A stretch of DNA of 64,000 nucleotides, taken from Butyrivibrio sp. MC2021. Its GTDB lineage: Bacteria; Bacillota; Clostridia; Lachnospirales; Lachnospiraceae. The translations under genes were made by a program, and so were the position numbers. The stretch spans positions 62,001-126,000 of the forward strand of contig NZ_JHXX01000005.1 in assembly GCF_000621605.1 (NCBI RefSeq), read 5' to 3'. The notes under the pieces are model-generated. The model was given only the letters and a program-made list of their open reading frames with translations. It had not been told where the DNA came from and ran no database searches. Position 1 is the stretch's first letter, and every line of letters begins with the position of its first letter. Shown here piece after piece: positions 45,233 to 57,680 of the stretch.

Positions 45233-46825
45233 ATGAAAAAACTATTTGGAGGAGCGGTGCTTGTGTTGCTGCTGACATTCCTATTGCCGGGAATGGTTAC
45301 AGAGGCGGCGGATACAAGGACTATTGCAAACGGTGTTTATATCGGAACCGTTGATGTGTCGGGAATGACAGTCAGTGAGGCCAGCGCAGCCGTGGAGCAG
45401 CGCGTGGAGGAGCTTCGCAGCAGGAAGCTGACACTGGCGGCAGCAACGGACCAGTCTTTAACGGTAACAGGCAGCGAGCTTGGCATTGCCTGGGCCAATA
45501 AGGGTGTTGTCAATGAGGCCTATCAGCTTGGCCACAACGGCAACATTGTCCAGAGATATAAGGTTCTGAAGGATCTTCAGAATTCAAGCAAGGTATTCGA
45601 TCTCAATCTTTCATATGATAACGAGGCCCTTACAGCCATCTTAGACAGATGCAGTGAGAACTTCAATCAGGAAAAGGTGAATTTCTTACTTACCAAAACT
45701 GCAGAGGGCTTTAATATAACAGACGGACAGGCGGGCTGCTTTGTTGATACAGCAGAGTCCGCAGGCATCATCAAGAACGTCATCGGCAGCGAGTGGAGCC
45801 AGGATGCGGAGCATATTCAGCTTTCGGTAAAAGAGGATAAGCCCCTGGGAAGCCACGAAGAGCTTGCCCTGGTCAAGGATGTTCTGGGAACCTTCACCAC
45901 CAGCTACAAGACATCAGGTTCAGCCAGAAGCGCCAACGTGGCCAATGGCTGCTCACTTATAAACGGAACCACGGTTTATCCCGGAGAGGAGTTCTCTGTA
46001 CTTGAAAAGATCACACCTTTTACAGAGGCCAACGGATATTTTCCCGCAGGTTCATACCTCAACGGCCTTGTTGTTGAGAGCGTAGGCGGCGGTATCTGCC
46101 AGGTATCCACAACTCTTTACAACGCAGTGCTTCTGGCGGAGCTGGAGGTCACTGAGCGCCACAACCATTCAATGATCGTCAATTACGTTTCACCCTCAGC
46201 GGATGCGGCCATTGCCGAGTCCGGAGGCAAGAACTTTAAGTTTATCAATAACACGGAGCACCCCATCTACATCGATGGATACACAACTCCGGATAAGCAC
46301 ATTACCTTCACCGTATACGGCGTAGAGACAAGACCTTCCACTCACCAGGTTGCTTATGAGAGTGAGGTTCTTGAGACCATCCCCGCTTCCGCAGACGAGT
46401 TCAGATTTGACAGCTCCCAGGGAATCGGATACGTGGGAACCCAGTCAGCACACCTTGGCTACAAGGCTCAGCTCTGGAAGATCGTCAGGGAAAACGGCGA
46501 AGTTACCGAGAAAACAGTAGTTAACTCCAGCACCTACAAGATGGTTCCCAAGATTGTTACCGTAGGAACCGCAGGCGCCGACGAAAATGCCATGGCACAG
46601 CTTAACACAGCCATCGCCACAGGAGATGTGGGAACAGTCAAGGCTGTGGCAGGAGCTATTCTGGCAGCCAGGAACGCCGCAGGTACAGAGGGTGCAGAGG
46701 CAGCCAATCAGGCAGCCGCCGATGCGGTGAACGCAGCCAATGCCCTTCTTGCACAGCAGCAGGCAGCTGCCGCAGCAGCACAGCAGGCCCCCGCTGAGGA
46801 TCTGGAGTCAGTAAACAACGGATAA
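45233..46825 (+). CDS. Secreted VanW family protein with peptidoglycan-binding-like domain
   Basis: A 530-residue protein. Signal peptide (about 1-25, cleavage near TEAAD), then a PGBD4-type region (about 35-210), the VanW domain (about 220-355; GTTVYPGEEFSVLEKI, GGGICQVSTTLYNAVLLAELEVTERHNHS quoted in part), a G5/YabB-like stretch and an Ala/Gln-rich low-complexity C-terminus (about 445-530). VanW occurs beside vancomycin-resistance genes, but most copies are ordinary wall-linked proteins of unknown activity; no van ligase genes are here. RBS AGAGGA. Likely envelope maintenance. Confidence 0.9.
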   Translation: MKKLFGGAVLVLLLTFLLPGMVTEAADTRTIANGVYIGTVDVSGMTVSEASAAVEQRVEELRSRKLTLAAATDQSLTVTGSELGIAWANKGVVNEAYQLGHNGNIVQRYKVLKDLQNSSKVFDLNLSYDNEALTAILDRCSENFNQEKVNFLLTKTAEGFNITDGQAGCFVDTAESAGIIKNVIGSEWSQDAEHIQLSVKEDKPLGSHEELALVKDVLGTFTTSYKTSGSARSANVANGCSLINGTTVYPGEEFSVLEKITPFTEANGYFPAGSYLNGLVVESVGGGICQVSTTLYNAVLLAELEVTERHNHSMIVNYVSPSADAAIAESGGKNFKFINNTEHPIYIDGYTTPDKHITFTVYGVETRPSTHQVAYESEVLETIPASADEFRFDSSQGIGYVGTQSAHLGYKAQLWKIVRENGEVTEKTVVNSSTYKMVPKIVTVGTAGADENAMAQLNTAIATGDVGTVKAVAGAILAARNAAGTEGAEAANQAAADAVNAANALLAQQQAAAAAAQQAPAEDLESVNNG

Positions 46826-46838
46826 GAAAGCCGATACC

Positions 46839-47819
46839 ATGAGAATTGGAAAAATAACAGAGAACGCTTTGAAACGCTCAGTTTTAAAGCCCTTAAAGAC
46901 AGAATATAAAAAGAATGCAAGCGCAGCTGTAGGGACAGACTGCGCTTTTTCTTCAGATAAAAAGAGCTTTTCCGCCATGAACACGGTGACTGCGGATATA
47001 TCAGACGCAGGCTACTATGCGGTTATGAAGGCGGCGGGAAGCCTCTTTTCCCAGGGAATCACCCCGGATCATGTCAGCGTAAATGTCCTCCTTCCTGCAG
47101 AGGCGGAGGAGCAGGAGCTGAAAAAGATCGTGGCGGACTGCCTGGAAGCAGCAAAGCAGCTTGAAGTTATGTACGCAGGAGGCCACACCGAGGTCACCAC
47201 AGCGGTTAACAGAGCTGTTATCACAGCTGTCTGCGTGGGATATGCGGAGGATGACAAGGCCGCTGCCATAGCGGAAGGCAAGGGTAAGCCCGGACAGGCC
47301 ATTGTTGTCAGCAAGTGGGCGGCCCTGGAGGGCACAGCCATGCTGGCGGCGGAGCGATATGATGAGCTGACAACCAGATATCCTGCGCCCTTTGTGGACG
47401 ACGCAGTGAGATTTAAAGGACTTATGGATATCAGGAAGGAAGCGGAGATCGCGATCAAGGCGGGAGCCACCTCCATCCACGACGCTTCCAACGGCGGCAT
47501 CTTTGCTGCTCTCTGGGAGCTGGCGGCCCGAGCGGGATGCGGCCTCAAGGTAGACCTTAAGGCCATTCCAATGAGACAGGAGACCGTGGAGATCTGTGAG
47601 TTTTTTGAGATAAATCCATATCAGCTTTTGTCGGGAGGAGCCCTTCTTTTTACCGCAGAGGACGGTGAGAAGCTGGCCGATGAGCTGAGGCAGGCGGGCA
47701 TTCCGGCGGCGGTTGTAGGTTATCTGCAGGAAGGAAACGACAAGATCATTGTGAATAATGACGAGAGCAGGTTCCTGGAGATGCCTCAGGCTGACGAAAT
47801 CCACAGAACTCTTTCATAA
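46839..47819 (+). CDS. AIR synthase-related protein (HypE/PurM-like)
   Basis: A 326-residue protein of the PurM/HypE/ThiL/SelD superfamily. N-terminal AIRS domain with ADISDAGYYAVMKAAG and AGGHTEVTTAVN, C-terminal AIRS_C domain with PGQAIVVSKWAALEG, SIHDASNGGIFAALWELA and LLSGGALLFTA. Superfamily members bind ATP in a glycine-rich site at the domain interface; this one most resembles the HypE-like hydrogenase-expression branch. No hyp genes or hydrogenase are near, so its substrate is open. It starts 13 bases after the VanW stop without a good ribosome site, perhaps translated by coupling. Confidence 0.75.
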   Translation: MRIGKITENALKRSVLKPLKTEYKKNASAAVGTDCAFSSDKKSFSAMNTVTADISDAGYYAVMKAAGSLFSQGITPDHVSVNVLLPAEAEEQELKKIVADCLEAAKQLEVMYAGGHTEVTTAVNRAVITAVCVGYAEDDKAAAIAEGKGKPGQAIVVSKWAALEGTAMLAAERYDELTTRYPAPFVDDAVRFKGLMDIRKEAEIAIKAGATSIHDASNGGIFAALWELAARAGCGLKVDLKAIPMRQETVEICEFFEINPYQLLSGGALLFTAEDGEKLADELRQAGIPAAVVGYLQEGNDKIIVNNDESRFLEMPQADEIHRTLS

Positions 47820-47831
47820 CGACAATTGGCG

Positions 47832-47850
47832 CTTTAGTAATGTACTAAAG
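47832..47850. promoter_or_regulatory. Palindromic operator candidate before the Lrp gene
   Basis: CTTTAGTA-ATG-TACTAAAG, a perfect 8-base inverted repeat with 3-base centre, 50 bases before the ATG at 47900. Lrp/AsnC proteins usually regulate their own gene through such sites. Confidence 0.45.
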
Positions 47851-47899
47851 TAGTGTAAGATTAGATATAACAGAGTTTAGCATAGAATAGGAGAATACA

Positions 47900-48388
47900 A
47901 TGGGGACAAGAGAAGAAATCCTTAAGGTTATTGAGAAGAACAGCCGAATTGACATCAAGGAACTGGCAGTTTTGATCGGCGCGGATGAGATCGTTGTGGC
48001 CAATGAGCTCAAGGCCATGGAGGATGAAGGCGTTATCTGCGGCTTCAATACAATGATAGATTGGTCCAAGACAAGCCTGGAGAGGGTTGACGCCCTTATC
48101 GAGGTTAAGGTTACACCCACCAGGGGCCTTGGCTTTGACAGCATCGCTGAGAGAATCTACAAATATCCCGAGGTTACCAGCGTATACCTTATGAGCGGCG
48201 GCTTCGACCTGATGGTCATCGTTGAGGGCAAGAGCCTTCAGGAGGTTGCGGGCTTTGTCAATAACAAGCTGGCCACCCTGGACACTGTTCAGAGCACAGC
48301 TACCCATTTTATCCTTAAAAAATATAAGGACCACGGAACTATTTTAACCAAGCAGTATGAAGATACAAGGGAGATGATGTCACTATGA
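47900..48388 (+). CDS. Lrp/AsnC-family transcriptional regulator
   Basis: A 162-residue regulator with an N-terminal helix-turn-helix (about 5-55; RIDIKELAVLIGADEIVV) and the C-terminal RAM/AsnC ligand-binding beta-alpha domain (about 65-145; VTSVYLMSGGFDLMVIVEG). It probably senses an amino acid. RBS AGGAG. Its stop overlaps the aminotransferase ATG (ATGA), a very common pairing in Firmicutes, which suggests the regulator controls or senses the product of that enzyme. Confidence 0.92.
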   Translation: MGTREEILKVIEKNSRIDIKELAVLIGADEIVVANELKAMEDEGVICGFNTMIDWSKTSLERVDALIEVKVTPTRGLGFDSIAERIYKYPEVTSVYLMSGGFDLMVIVEGKSLQEVAGFVNNKLATLDTVQSTATHFILKKYKDHGTILTKQYEDTREMMSL

Positions 48389-49542
48389 GAAACCCCATAG
48401 GAAGTAAAGTCGTAGACATCAAGCCCTCCGGAATAAGGAAGTTTTTTGACATAGTTCATGAGACTGAAGGCGCTATCTCTCTGGGCGTGGGCGAGCCGGA
48501 TTTCGACACACCCTGGCACATCAGAGATGAGGGTATCTATTCCCTGGAGAAGGGTCGTACCTTCTACACCTCCAATTCCGGACTTGTTGAGCTGCGAAAA
48601 GAAGTTGCCAATTACATAAAGAGAACTCAGGGAATCGACTATGATCCCATGAGTGAAGTATTTATCACCGTGGGCGGATCCGAGGCCATTGACCTGGCTT
48701 TCCGCGCCATGATAGATCCCGGGGATGAGGTTCTTATTCCTCAGCCCAGCTACGTTTCCTATGAACCCTGCGCTATTCTGGCGGACGCCAAGCCCGTTAT
48801 CATCGAGTTAAAAGAGGAAAATGAATTCCGTCTGACTGCAGAAGAGGTTCTGGAGAAGGTTACAGACAAGACCAAGATCCTGGTACTTCCTTTCCCTAAT
48901 AATCCTACGGGAGCCATTATGGAGAAGGAGGACCTGGAGAAGATAGCCAAGGTTGTCATCGAGAAGGATCTGTACGTTCTTTCCGACGAGATCTACGGCG
49001 AGCTTTCCTATAAGAGCAAGCACGTGTCCATCGCATCCCTTCCGGGAATGAAGGAGAGGACCATCCTTATCAACGGTTTCTCCAAGGCCTACGCCATGAC
49101 CGGTTGGAGACTTGGCTATGCCTGCGGACCGGAAGTCATCATGAAGCAGATGGTGAAGATCCACCAGTACGCCATCATGTGCGCTCCCACCACCAGCCAG
49201 TATGCGGCTGTGGAGGCCCTTCGCAACGGCGACGAGGACGTGAAGGTCATGAGGGAAGAGTACAACAGAAGAAGGAGATACCTCCTCAATGAGTTCAAAA
49301 GACTGGGACTTCCCTGCTTTGAGCCCTACGGAGCCTTCTACGTGTTCCCCTGCATCAAGAAGTTCGGTATGAAGAGCGACGAGTTCTGTACTAGACTTCT
49401 TCAGGAGGAAAAACTTGCAGTGGTTCCCGGCAATGCCTTTGGAGACTGCGGCGAGGGATATATCAGAATTTCCTACGCCTATTCACTGGAGAACCTCAAG
49501 ACCGCTATGGAGAGGTTCGAGAGGTTCATATCTAAGTTTTAA
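48385..49542 (+). CDS. PLP-dependent aminotransferase, class I/II
   Basis: The 385-residue length is normal for fold-type I aminotransferases (AspC/PatA-like). The pyridoxal Lys lies in LINGFSKAYAMTGWRLGY; other conserved blocks are SLGVGEPDFDTP, FPNNPTGAIM, LSDEIYGELSY and YIRISYAYSLENL with the substrate Arg. The amino acid used cannot be fixed; aspartate, aromatic or multi-substrate activity is possible. Translationally coupled to the Lrp regulator and followed by a bidirectional terminator. Confidence 0.92.
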   Translation: MRNPIGSKVVDIKPSGIRKFFDIVHETEGAISLGVGEPDFDTPWHIRDEGIYSLEKGRTFYTSNSGLVELRKEVANYIKRTQGIDYDPMSEVFITVGGSEAIDLAFRAMIDPGDEVLIPQPSYVSYEPCAILADAKPVIIELKEENEFRLTAEEVLEKVTDKTKILVLPFPNNPTGAIMEKEDLEKIAKVVIEKDLYVLSDEIYGELSYKSKHVSIASLPGMKERTILINGFSKAYAMTGWRLGYACGPEVIMKQMVKIHQYAIMCAPTTSQYAAVEALRNGDEDVKVMREEYNRRRRYLLNEFKRLGLPCFEPYGAFYVFPCIKKFGMKSDEFCTRLLQEEKLAVVPGNAFGDCGEGYIRISYAYSLENLKTAMERFERFISKF

Positions 49543-49552
49543 TGTAAAGAAT

Positions 49553-49595
49553 GCCCCGAAATGCAGCTTGATGCACTTCGGGGCTTGTTTTTATT
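49553..49595. terminator. Bidirectional terminator between aminotransferase and cysteine peptidase genes
   Basis: GCCCCGAA (49553-49560) pairs with TTCGGGGC (49577-49584), with an inner TGCA/TGCA pair, followed by a T-rich run. It lies between convergent genes. Confidence 0.88.
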
Positions 49596-52500
49596 TTACT
49601 GTGTATGTGCCTGTTATCATGGCGTTTTCGTCGTCGAGGTAGAAGCCGCTTTTGGCGGTGAGCTTCACAGCCTTTGCGGGAATGCTGACCTTGATGACGG
49701 TTCCGGAAAGTACAAGGTCGGTGGCGGCAACAATGTCTCCGGCGGCTCTGGTGGTGTTATCTCCCAGAGTTGTGTCTGTAGCATAGGTGTAGACCAGGGC
49801 CGACTTGTCATAGGTCTCCGTCAGGGCTTTGTTTTCCTGATAAAGGGCAGCCTTGGAAAGGAAATATCCCTTTTTGCCCTTGGCTTTGTACTTCACATCC
49901 TTTGCAACAAGCCTTGTGTCTGACACGGGAGCCGGTGCAATGGCAAAGGTATCTGTGGCCTTTCCCTTGAAGTTACCGATGCCCTTAACTACTACGGTAG
50001 GAGCCTTCTTGTCGCTGCTGGCGGCGGGCTTTTTGTTGTTCTTATAGGAGAGCTTGTAGTCTACCCCTTCCTTTAATTCGATTGTTTCAATGCCGTTAAA
50101 AAATGTAACGGTTACGGCGGGGGTTGCTCCGGCCTTGCTGTATATGGCGTTCTCTGCACTTACGTTAAGGCGTCCGCCGTTGTTTTTATTAAAGTCGTAA
50201 GCCTTGATGGTTACAGTCTTTTTAATGCTTCCCTCAAAACCATTGATTCCTGTGAAATATATTGTGGCTTTGCCGGCCTTGTCTCCGCCGGTGATGCTTA
50301 CGGTGTAGTCTCCGGTGATGCCGTCATCGGATCTTGTGAGAACTACTCCCTTTTTGGTGCTCTTATCCACGTAGTAAAGAACTGCGGTGTCAGGAACCTG
50401 GTAGGGCGTGCCGTTGTACTCGGTAGAAGCAGGAAGATCTGCAACCTTAACCTTGCTCATCTTGATGCGGGTGGCATATTGCCCGGGATTTGCTGGCTCG
50501 TCCTTGGGATCCTCAGGATCCTCTCCGGGAACGTCAGGCTCACCGGGATCCTCTGAAGGGTCATCGGGAGTTTTTTCTACCTGATAAACATATGCGTAGA
50601 GATCAAGATCTTTATCAAGGTCTCTTGTAATATTGCTGATATTGTTCTTGTGCGCAGGATCTGTGGACCAGAAGCCGAAAGCATAGCCCTCATCCGGGGT
50701 GGGAACGTAGAGCTCATAGTAGTTGCCGGTTACGTAGCTTGTGGGATTCTTGGGATTCTGAGTGGCATGTTCGATGTGGTAAGTAATGGTGTGGGTATTT
50801 CCAAAGGTCACTGTGCAGGGAACGGTGCTGCGGTAGCCTGTTTTGCCCGGGAGGCCGTAGATAACATCCAGCTTGTACTCGGCGGATGTATCGCTTTTTC
50901 CCACGTAGTAGCTGTCTGTGAATTCGTAGCTGTCGCTGCCGTCTCCGGTGAAGGTTGTAACCACTCTTTCCCCGTCATACAGGGTATATTCTCTTTCTCC
51001 CGCAAGGCGATCCCAGCTGAAGGTCACCGACTTGTCGGAAGCTATGTCATATCTGATAAAAGAGGAGGTGGGTGCGTAGGCGTAATCCCTGGAGCCGGTA
51101 ATGCCGTCCAGCTCTGCGGTTATGGTGTAGCAGCCGGGGCCGAATTCCTTGGCCTTTCCATCCTCGGAGATGTCGATCCCCTTGGGATCAGAGGAGGACC
51201 ACTTTATCTTGTTCTCAGACTTATAATCGCTGGGTGTGGTAGTAGCGAGGAAGGTGATCTCTTTTTCTGGATAAAATGAAATGCTGTAACCGCTGATGGC
51301 AATGGCGATGAGCTCACTTGTAACATTTACGGTAAAAGAGTTCCGGACCTCAGTACCCTCTACTTTTGCAGTGATGGTGGCTGTTCCCGCCTTTTTACCC
51401 ACAAGGAATCCTGTGTTGTCCACAGTAGCAACAGCAGGATCTGAGCTGGACCAGGTGATGGTCTTTCTGGTGGAGGAAGCGGGAAGAACCCTGGCGGTGA
51501 GCTTGTAGCGCTGCTCGCTGGAGATCTTGAGGCTTTCCTCCGTTATATTGGTAAATTCAATATCTGTAGGAAGCACCTCATCTTCGGAGGTGAGATTATT
51601 GGTGAAAGCCTTTATCACAAAGTTGCCGGATTCCGCATAGTCCTGCCAGACTCCGTTAGTGTAAAGGTAGCTCTCCCCGGCCCTGGCGGTGGAATGATAA
51701 GTGTCATAGTCATAGTTGAAGGCGTAAGTTACGCTGCCCTCAAGGACAACGGCGAACTTTTCTCCGGCGGCCAGGCTCACCGGTTTATCCAAAGCTACAG
51801 TTGCATAGCCCGGATTTTCTGTGACATAGGTAGTGGTGGCCTCGGGTACGAGAGTTCCGGTGTCAGGGGTGGTATCTACATTCCTGTAGACCCTGATGGT
51901 AACAGTCTGTCCCTTGGCATAGGCCTGAAAGCCCACAGCCTTCAGCTCTTCGCCGTAGTAACCTCCCTCTGCGTGGGCGGTGTAAACATTGGCGGCCACA
52001 GCATCTCGAAGGCTAACGCCGGAGGTGAGCTGATACTGGTAGTTGTTGTCATAGTTGGCGGCATCCTCCACATCAATGGAGTAGACGTCAGGGTCAATGG
52101 TATTGGTGTAGTAGGACATCCAGAAATAGCCTGCGTATTCCATATCATTAAGGCCCCCCTGGGTGGTCCAGCTGTTTCTTATAAGCCATGCGCCGTTTCC
52201 TGCGGGGGTTTTTGAGAAGTTCTCTTTTGCAAAATTGTCATCCCAGCCCACGATGGTTACGGCGTGGTTGGCATAAAGATTTGAATCGTCGTAAAAGGCT
52301 GCATACTCGGGATTGTAGACATCACTGGTGGTTGTGGGGGAGTAGCCGTTGGGTGAGCGGTAGGAGATGCCCACAGCCCCCTGTTCCATGATCTCTTTTT
52401 TCATGGGGGCAAGGATATCAAGATCTCCGCTTTTTATAAAGCTGTCGAAATCCATGCGAATAAGGTCAAAGCCCTGAACGTGGATTCTGTCCTCATAGGC

Positions 52501-53193
52501 CAGCTCATTCTGGATTCCGCGGGATGCCACGTAGGATGAGGTGCCATAGGGAACCAAAGACTCGGAGGCAAGGCCCAGCCAGTTAGTCACTGTATTCATG
52601 GCGTTGGAATAGTGGTTACCGTCCAGGGCGTTCTCGGGGTCACTTATATAGTCCCCCACTGTGCCTCCCAGGGGGTCAGTTACGTAATTGGAATTAAAAT
52701 AAGCAAGGTGGAGCTCGGAAAGATTGATATCTGAGGCGATGCCTTTTTTCAGGGCATTTATCTCGGCCAGGGCAACGGTGGAAAAAGCCCAGCAAAGACC
52801 CAAAGATCCCTGGCTTCTGAGGGGCGGAAGAAGGCTTGTGGTGTAGGATGCGGGAAAAGACTCATTTCCGAGAAAAGAGTTATCGCCCTCGGTGTAGTCA
52901 AAGATCTCCTGGCGATTCTCAGGAAGCACATAGCCTGTGGCGCCCTGGATGTAGTCTTCGGGGAGATCGCCACTTTCTTCGCTGAATGCAGCCTCTTCGA
53001 ATTCTTCGGCTTCACCAGATTCTTTGGATTCTTCGGGTTCTGCAAAGAGAAGGCTGTCATCCGGATCTTCTGCCTCCGCTACAAATATATCTTCGCTCAG
53101 TTCAAAGTCAGCTTCCTCTGCAGCGTAGACCGGGCTTGCATTTGTCATGAACATTGAAGCTGCCATAATTATTGATAATAATCTTTTCTTCAT
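49591..53193 (-). CDS. Secreted papain-like (C1A) cysteine peptidase with lectin-like and Ig-like domains
   Basis: A 1200-residue secreted protein. Signal peptide 1-24 (VYAAEE), an acidic pro-like region (about 25-110), then a C1A peptidase domain (about 112-360) with oxyanion Gln128, nucleophile Cys134 (LGLCWAFS), His310 (NHAVTIVGWDD) and Asn340 (LIRNSW): all catalytic residues are present. A lectin-like beta domain (about 375-535), a Big_2 Ig domain (about 540-640), a second Ig-like domain, an InlB-like module with an acidic Pro-rich linker (DDPSEDPGEPDVPGEDP) and three Ig-like repeats follow. The repeats (DYKLSYKNN...GIGNFKG) match the style of those in the lysozyme at 2.6-6.1 kb. It ends without a sorting signal. 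A likely surface or released peptidase, with an unknown target. Confidence 0.9.
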   Translation of the reverse strand: MKKRLLSIIMAASMFMTNASPVYAAEEADFELSEDIFVAEAEDPDDSLLFAEPEESKESGEAEEFEEAAFSEESGDLPEDYIQGATGYVLPENRQEIFDYTEGDNSFLGNESFPASYTTSLLPPLRSQGSLGLCWAFSTVALAEINALKKGIASDINLSELHLAYFNSNYVTDPLGGTVGDYISDPENALDGNHYSNAMNTVTNWLGLASESLVPYGTSSYVASRGIQNELAYEDRIHVQGFDLIRMDFDSFIKSGDLDILAPMKKEIMEQGAVGISYRSPNGYSPTTTSDVYNPEYAAFYDDSNLYANHAVTIVGWDDNFAKENFSKTPAGNGAWLIRNSWTTQGGLNDMEYAGYFWMSYYTNTIDPDVYSIDVEDAANYDNNYQYQLTSGVSLRDAVAANVYTAHAEGGYYGEELKAVGFQAYAKGQTVTIRVYRNVDTTPDTGTLVPEATTTYVTENPGYATVALDKPVSLAAGEKFAVVLEGSVTYAFNYDYDTYHSTARAGESYLYTNGVWQDYAESGNFVIKAFTNNLTSEDEVLPTDIEFTNITEESLKISSEQRYKLTARVLPASSTRKTITWSSSDPAVATVDNTGFLVGKKAGTATITAKVEGTEVRNSFTVNVTSELIAIAISGYSISFYPEKEITFLATTTPSDYKSENKIKWSSSDPKGIDISEDGKAKEFGPGCYTITAELDGITGSRDYAYAPTSSFIRYDIASDKSVTFSWDRLAGEREYTLYDGERVVTTFTGDGSDSYEFTDSYYVGKSDTSAEYKLDVIYGLPGKTGYRSTVPCTVTFGNTHTITYHIEHATQNPKNPTSYVTGNYYELYVPTPDEGYAFGFWSTDPAHKNNISNITRDLDKDLDLYAYVYQVEKTPDDPSEDPGEPDVPGEDPEDPKDEPANPGQYATRIKMSKVKVADLPASTEYNGTPYQVPDTAVLYYVDKSTKKGVVLTRSDDGITGDYTVSITGGDKAGKATIYFTGINGFEGSIKKTVTIKAYDFNKNNGGRLNVSAENAIYSKAGATPAVTVTFFNGIETIELKEGVDYKLSYKNNKKPAASSDKKAPTVVVKGIGNFKGKATDTFAIAPAPVSDTRLVAKDVKYKAKGKKGYFLSKAALYQENKALTETYDKSALVYTYATDTTLGDNTTRAAGDIVAATDLVLSGTVIKVSIPAKAVKLTAKSGFYLDDENAMITGTYTVK

Positions 53194-56546
<3,353 letters not shown>

Positions 56547-56993
56547 TTGGTAGTCAGGACGGGGGGGCTTGTGGCGGACCGCATCATGTTAAGACGAAAA
56601 TTGTTCGCATAGCCCTTCTCCTTGATTTATTGAGACATAAAAAAGATCGGAATAGAAAGCTTTCACGTTGTTCAGAGCAGCTTACTATTCCGACTTTTTT
56701 ATGTATATAAATCATAGTCGAAGCGCTAATGACTCACACTTTCCGCCTTAACATGATGTGGCCACGCCACAAGCTCCCCTGTGCATTGATACAAAATAGT
56801 TACGAAAAGCCAGGGTGCACGACTTACAGGAAGGGCAAAATTATATCAGGAGATACCCTGCTGGACCTTTGGGGGATGACTGGTATAGGCTACTGTATGG
56901 GGAAGAAATGGGTATTAAGATTATGGATTGCGTGTAGAGAAAGGCGCTGGAACGTGTTAAACTAGAGAAAATTAGTGTAGAGAAGGTAATTCT
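56547..56993. other. 447-base intergenic region after the xylanase
   Basis: Contains the xylanase terminator and an inverted pair CATCATGTTAAG (56582-56593) / CTTAACATGATG (56747-56758) that flanks it. A 78-codon frame at 56729-56965 has no ribosome site and an odd Trp/Arg/Lys-rich product, so it is not called. Confidence 0.6.
56645..56700 (+). terminator. Terminator of the xylanase-esterase gene
   Basis: TCGGAATAG (56647-56655) pairs with CTATTCCGA (56685-56693), followed by C and six T. Confidence 0.85.
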
Positions 56994-57506
56994 ATGGATA
57001 ATAATTTCGGGCAGAATAATTACGGGCAAAATAATTATGGACAGGATAATTATCAGCAATACCAGCAGTACCAGCCCAATTACAATATGGATCCGCAGTA
57101 TCAGGCGTATCTGCAGCAGCAACAGTATCAGCAACAGATGATGGAGCAGGTAAAGGAGAAAAGGGCTAATCGTCTTTGCACTATTTCACTGATTCTGGGG
57201 ATTCTGGGGGTTGTAATACTTCCGTTAATAGCTGCATCTACCGAGACGCTTTTTACTACTTCTTCGGATGCGGGCTTTTTTATGCAGGAGTTTGTGGCAA
57301 CAGCCAATCTGCTTCCTTCCTTTATCTCAGGATCCTGCACCATTGCAGCTGTGGTCTTTATGATAATAGCCAGGACCACCGCCCCCAGGAACAAATTCGC
57401 GAAGATCCTCATGTGGCTCTACATCGCAGCCTTTGTGCTCTACCTGATCCTGGTGACCCTGGCAATCGCCGGCATCTTCTGGATCCTGAAGCAATTTATC
57501 CCTTAA
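56994..57506 (+). CDS. Membrane protein with Asn/Gln/Tyr-rich N-terminus
   Basis: A 170-residue protein. Residues 1-52 are a low-complexity, prion-like stretch of N, Q, Y and G (repeated NNYGQ, then YQQYQQ); residues about 60-170 contain three or four membrane helices (ISLILGILGVVILPLI; FISGSCTIAAVVFMII; LYIAAFVLYLILVTLAIAGIFWI). This build matches small DUF4190-like membrane proteins found in many Gram-positives, often of unknown role. RBS GAGAAGG. No partner gene is adjacent. Confidence 0.75.
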   Translation: MDNNFGQNNYGQNNYGQDNYQQYQQYQPNYNMDPQYQAYLQQQQYQQQMMEQVKEKRANRLCTISLILGILGVVILPLIAASTETLFTTSSDAGFFMQEFVATANLLPSFISGSCTIAAVVFMIIARTTAPRNKFAKILMWLYIAAFVLYLILVTLAIAGIFWILKQFIP

Positions 57507-57680
57507 AGGGACTGCCGCGCATCTCATGAGAAAATTCGCCCTTCCGGCAAATCATGTACATTGGCTTTTAATAATCCTTTTGTATCAGCGGCAGGAGTAC
57601 TTACGGCTTAACATGACGCTCTTAGTCTCCGCCGGTCCCCCTGGCGAGAAGGTTATGAAGCCCATCTATAACATTAAGGC

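Noticed and set aside
45233-46825. Vancomycin resistance locus
   Set aside because: VanW alone is common in Firmicutes; no vanA/B/H/X/R/S genes are present.
56729-56965. 78-codon frame between xylanase and the N/Q-rich protein
   Set aside because: No ribosome site, and the Trp/Arg/Lys-rich product resembles no protein type.
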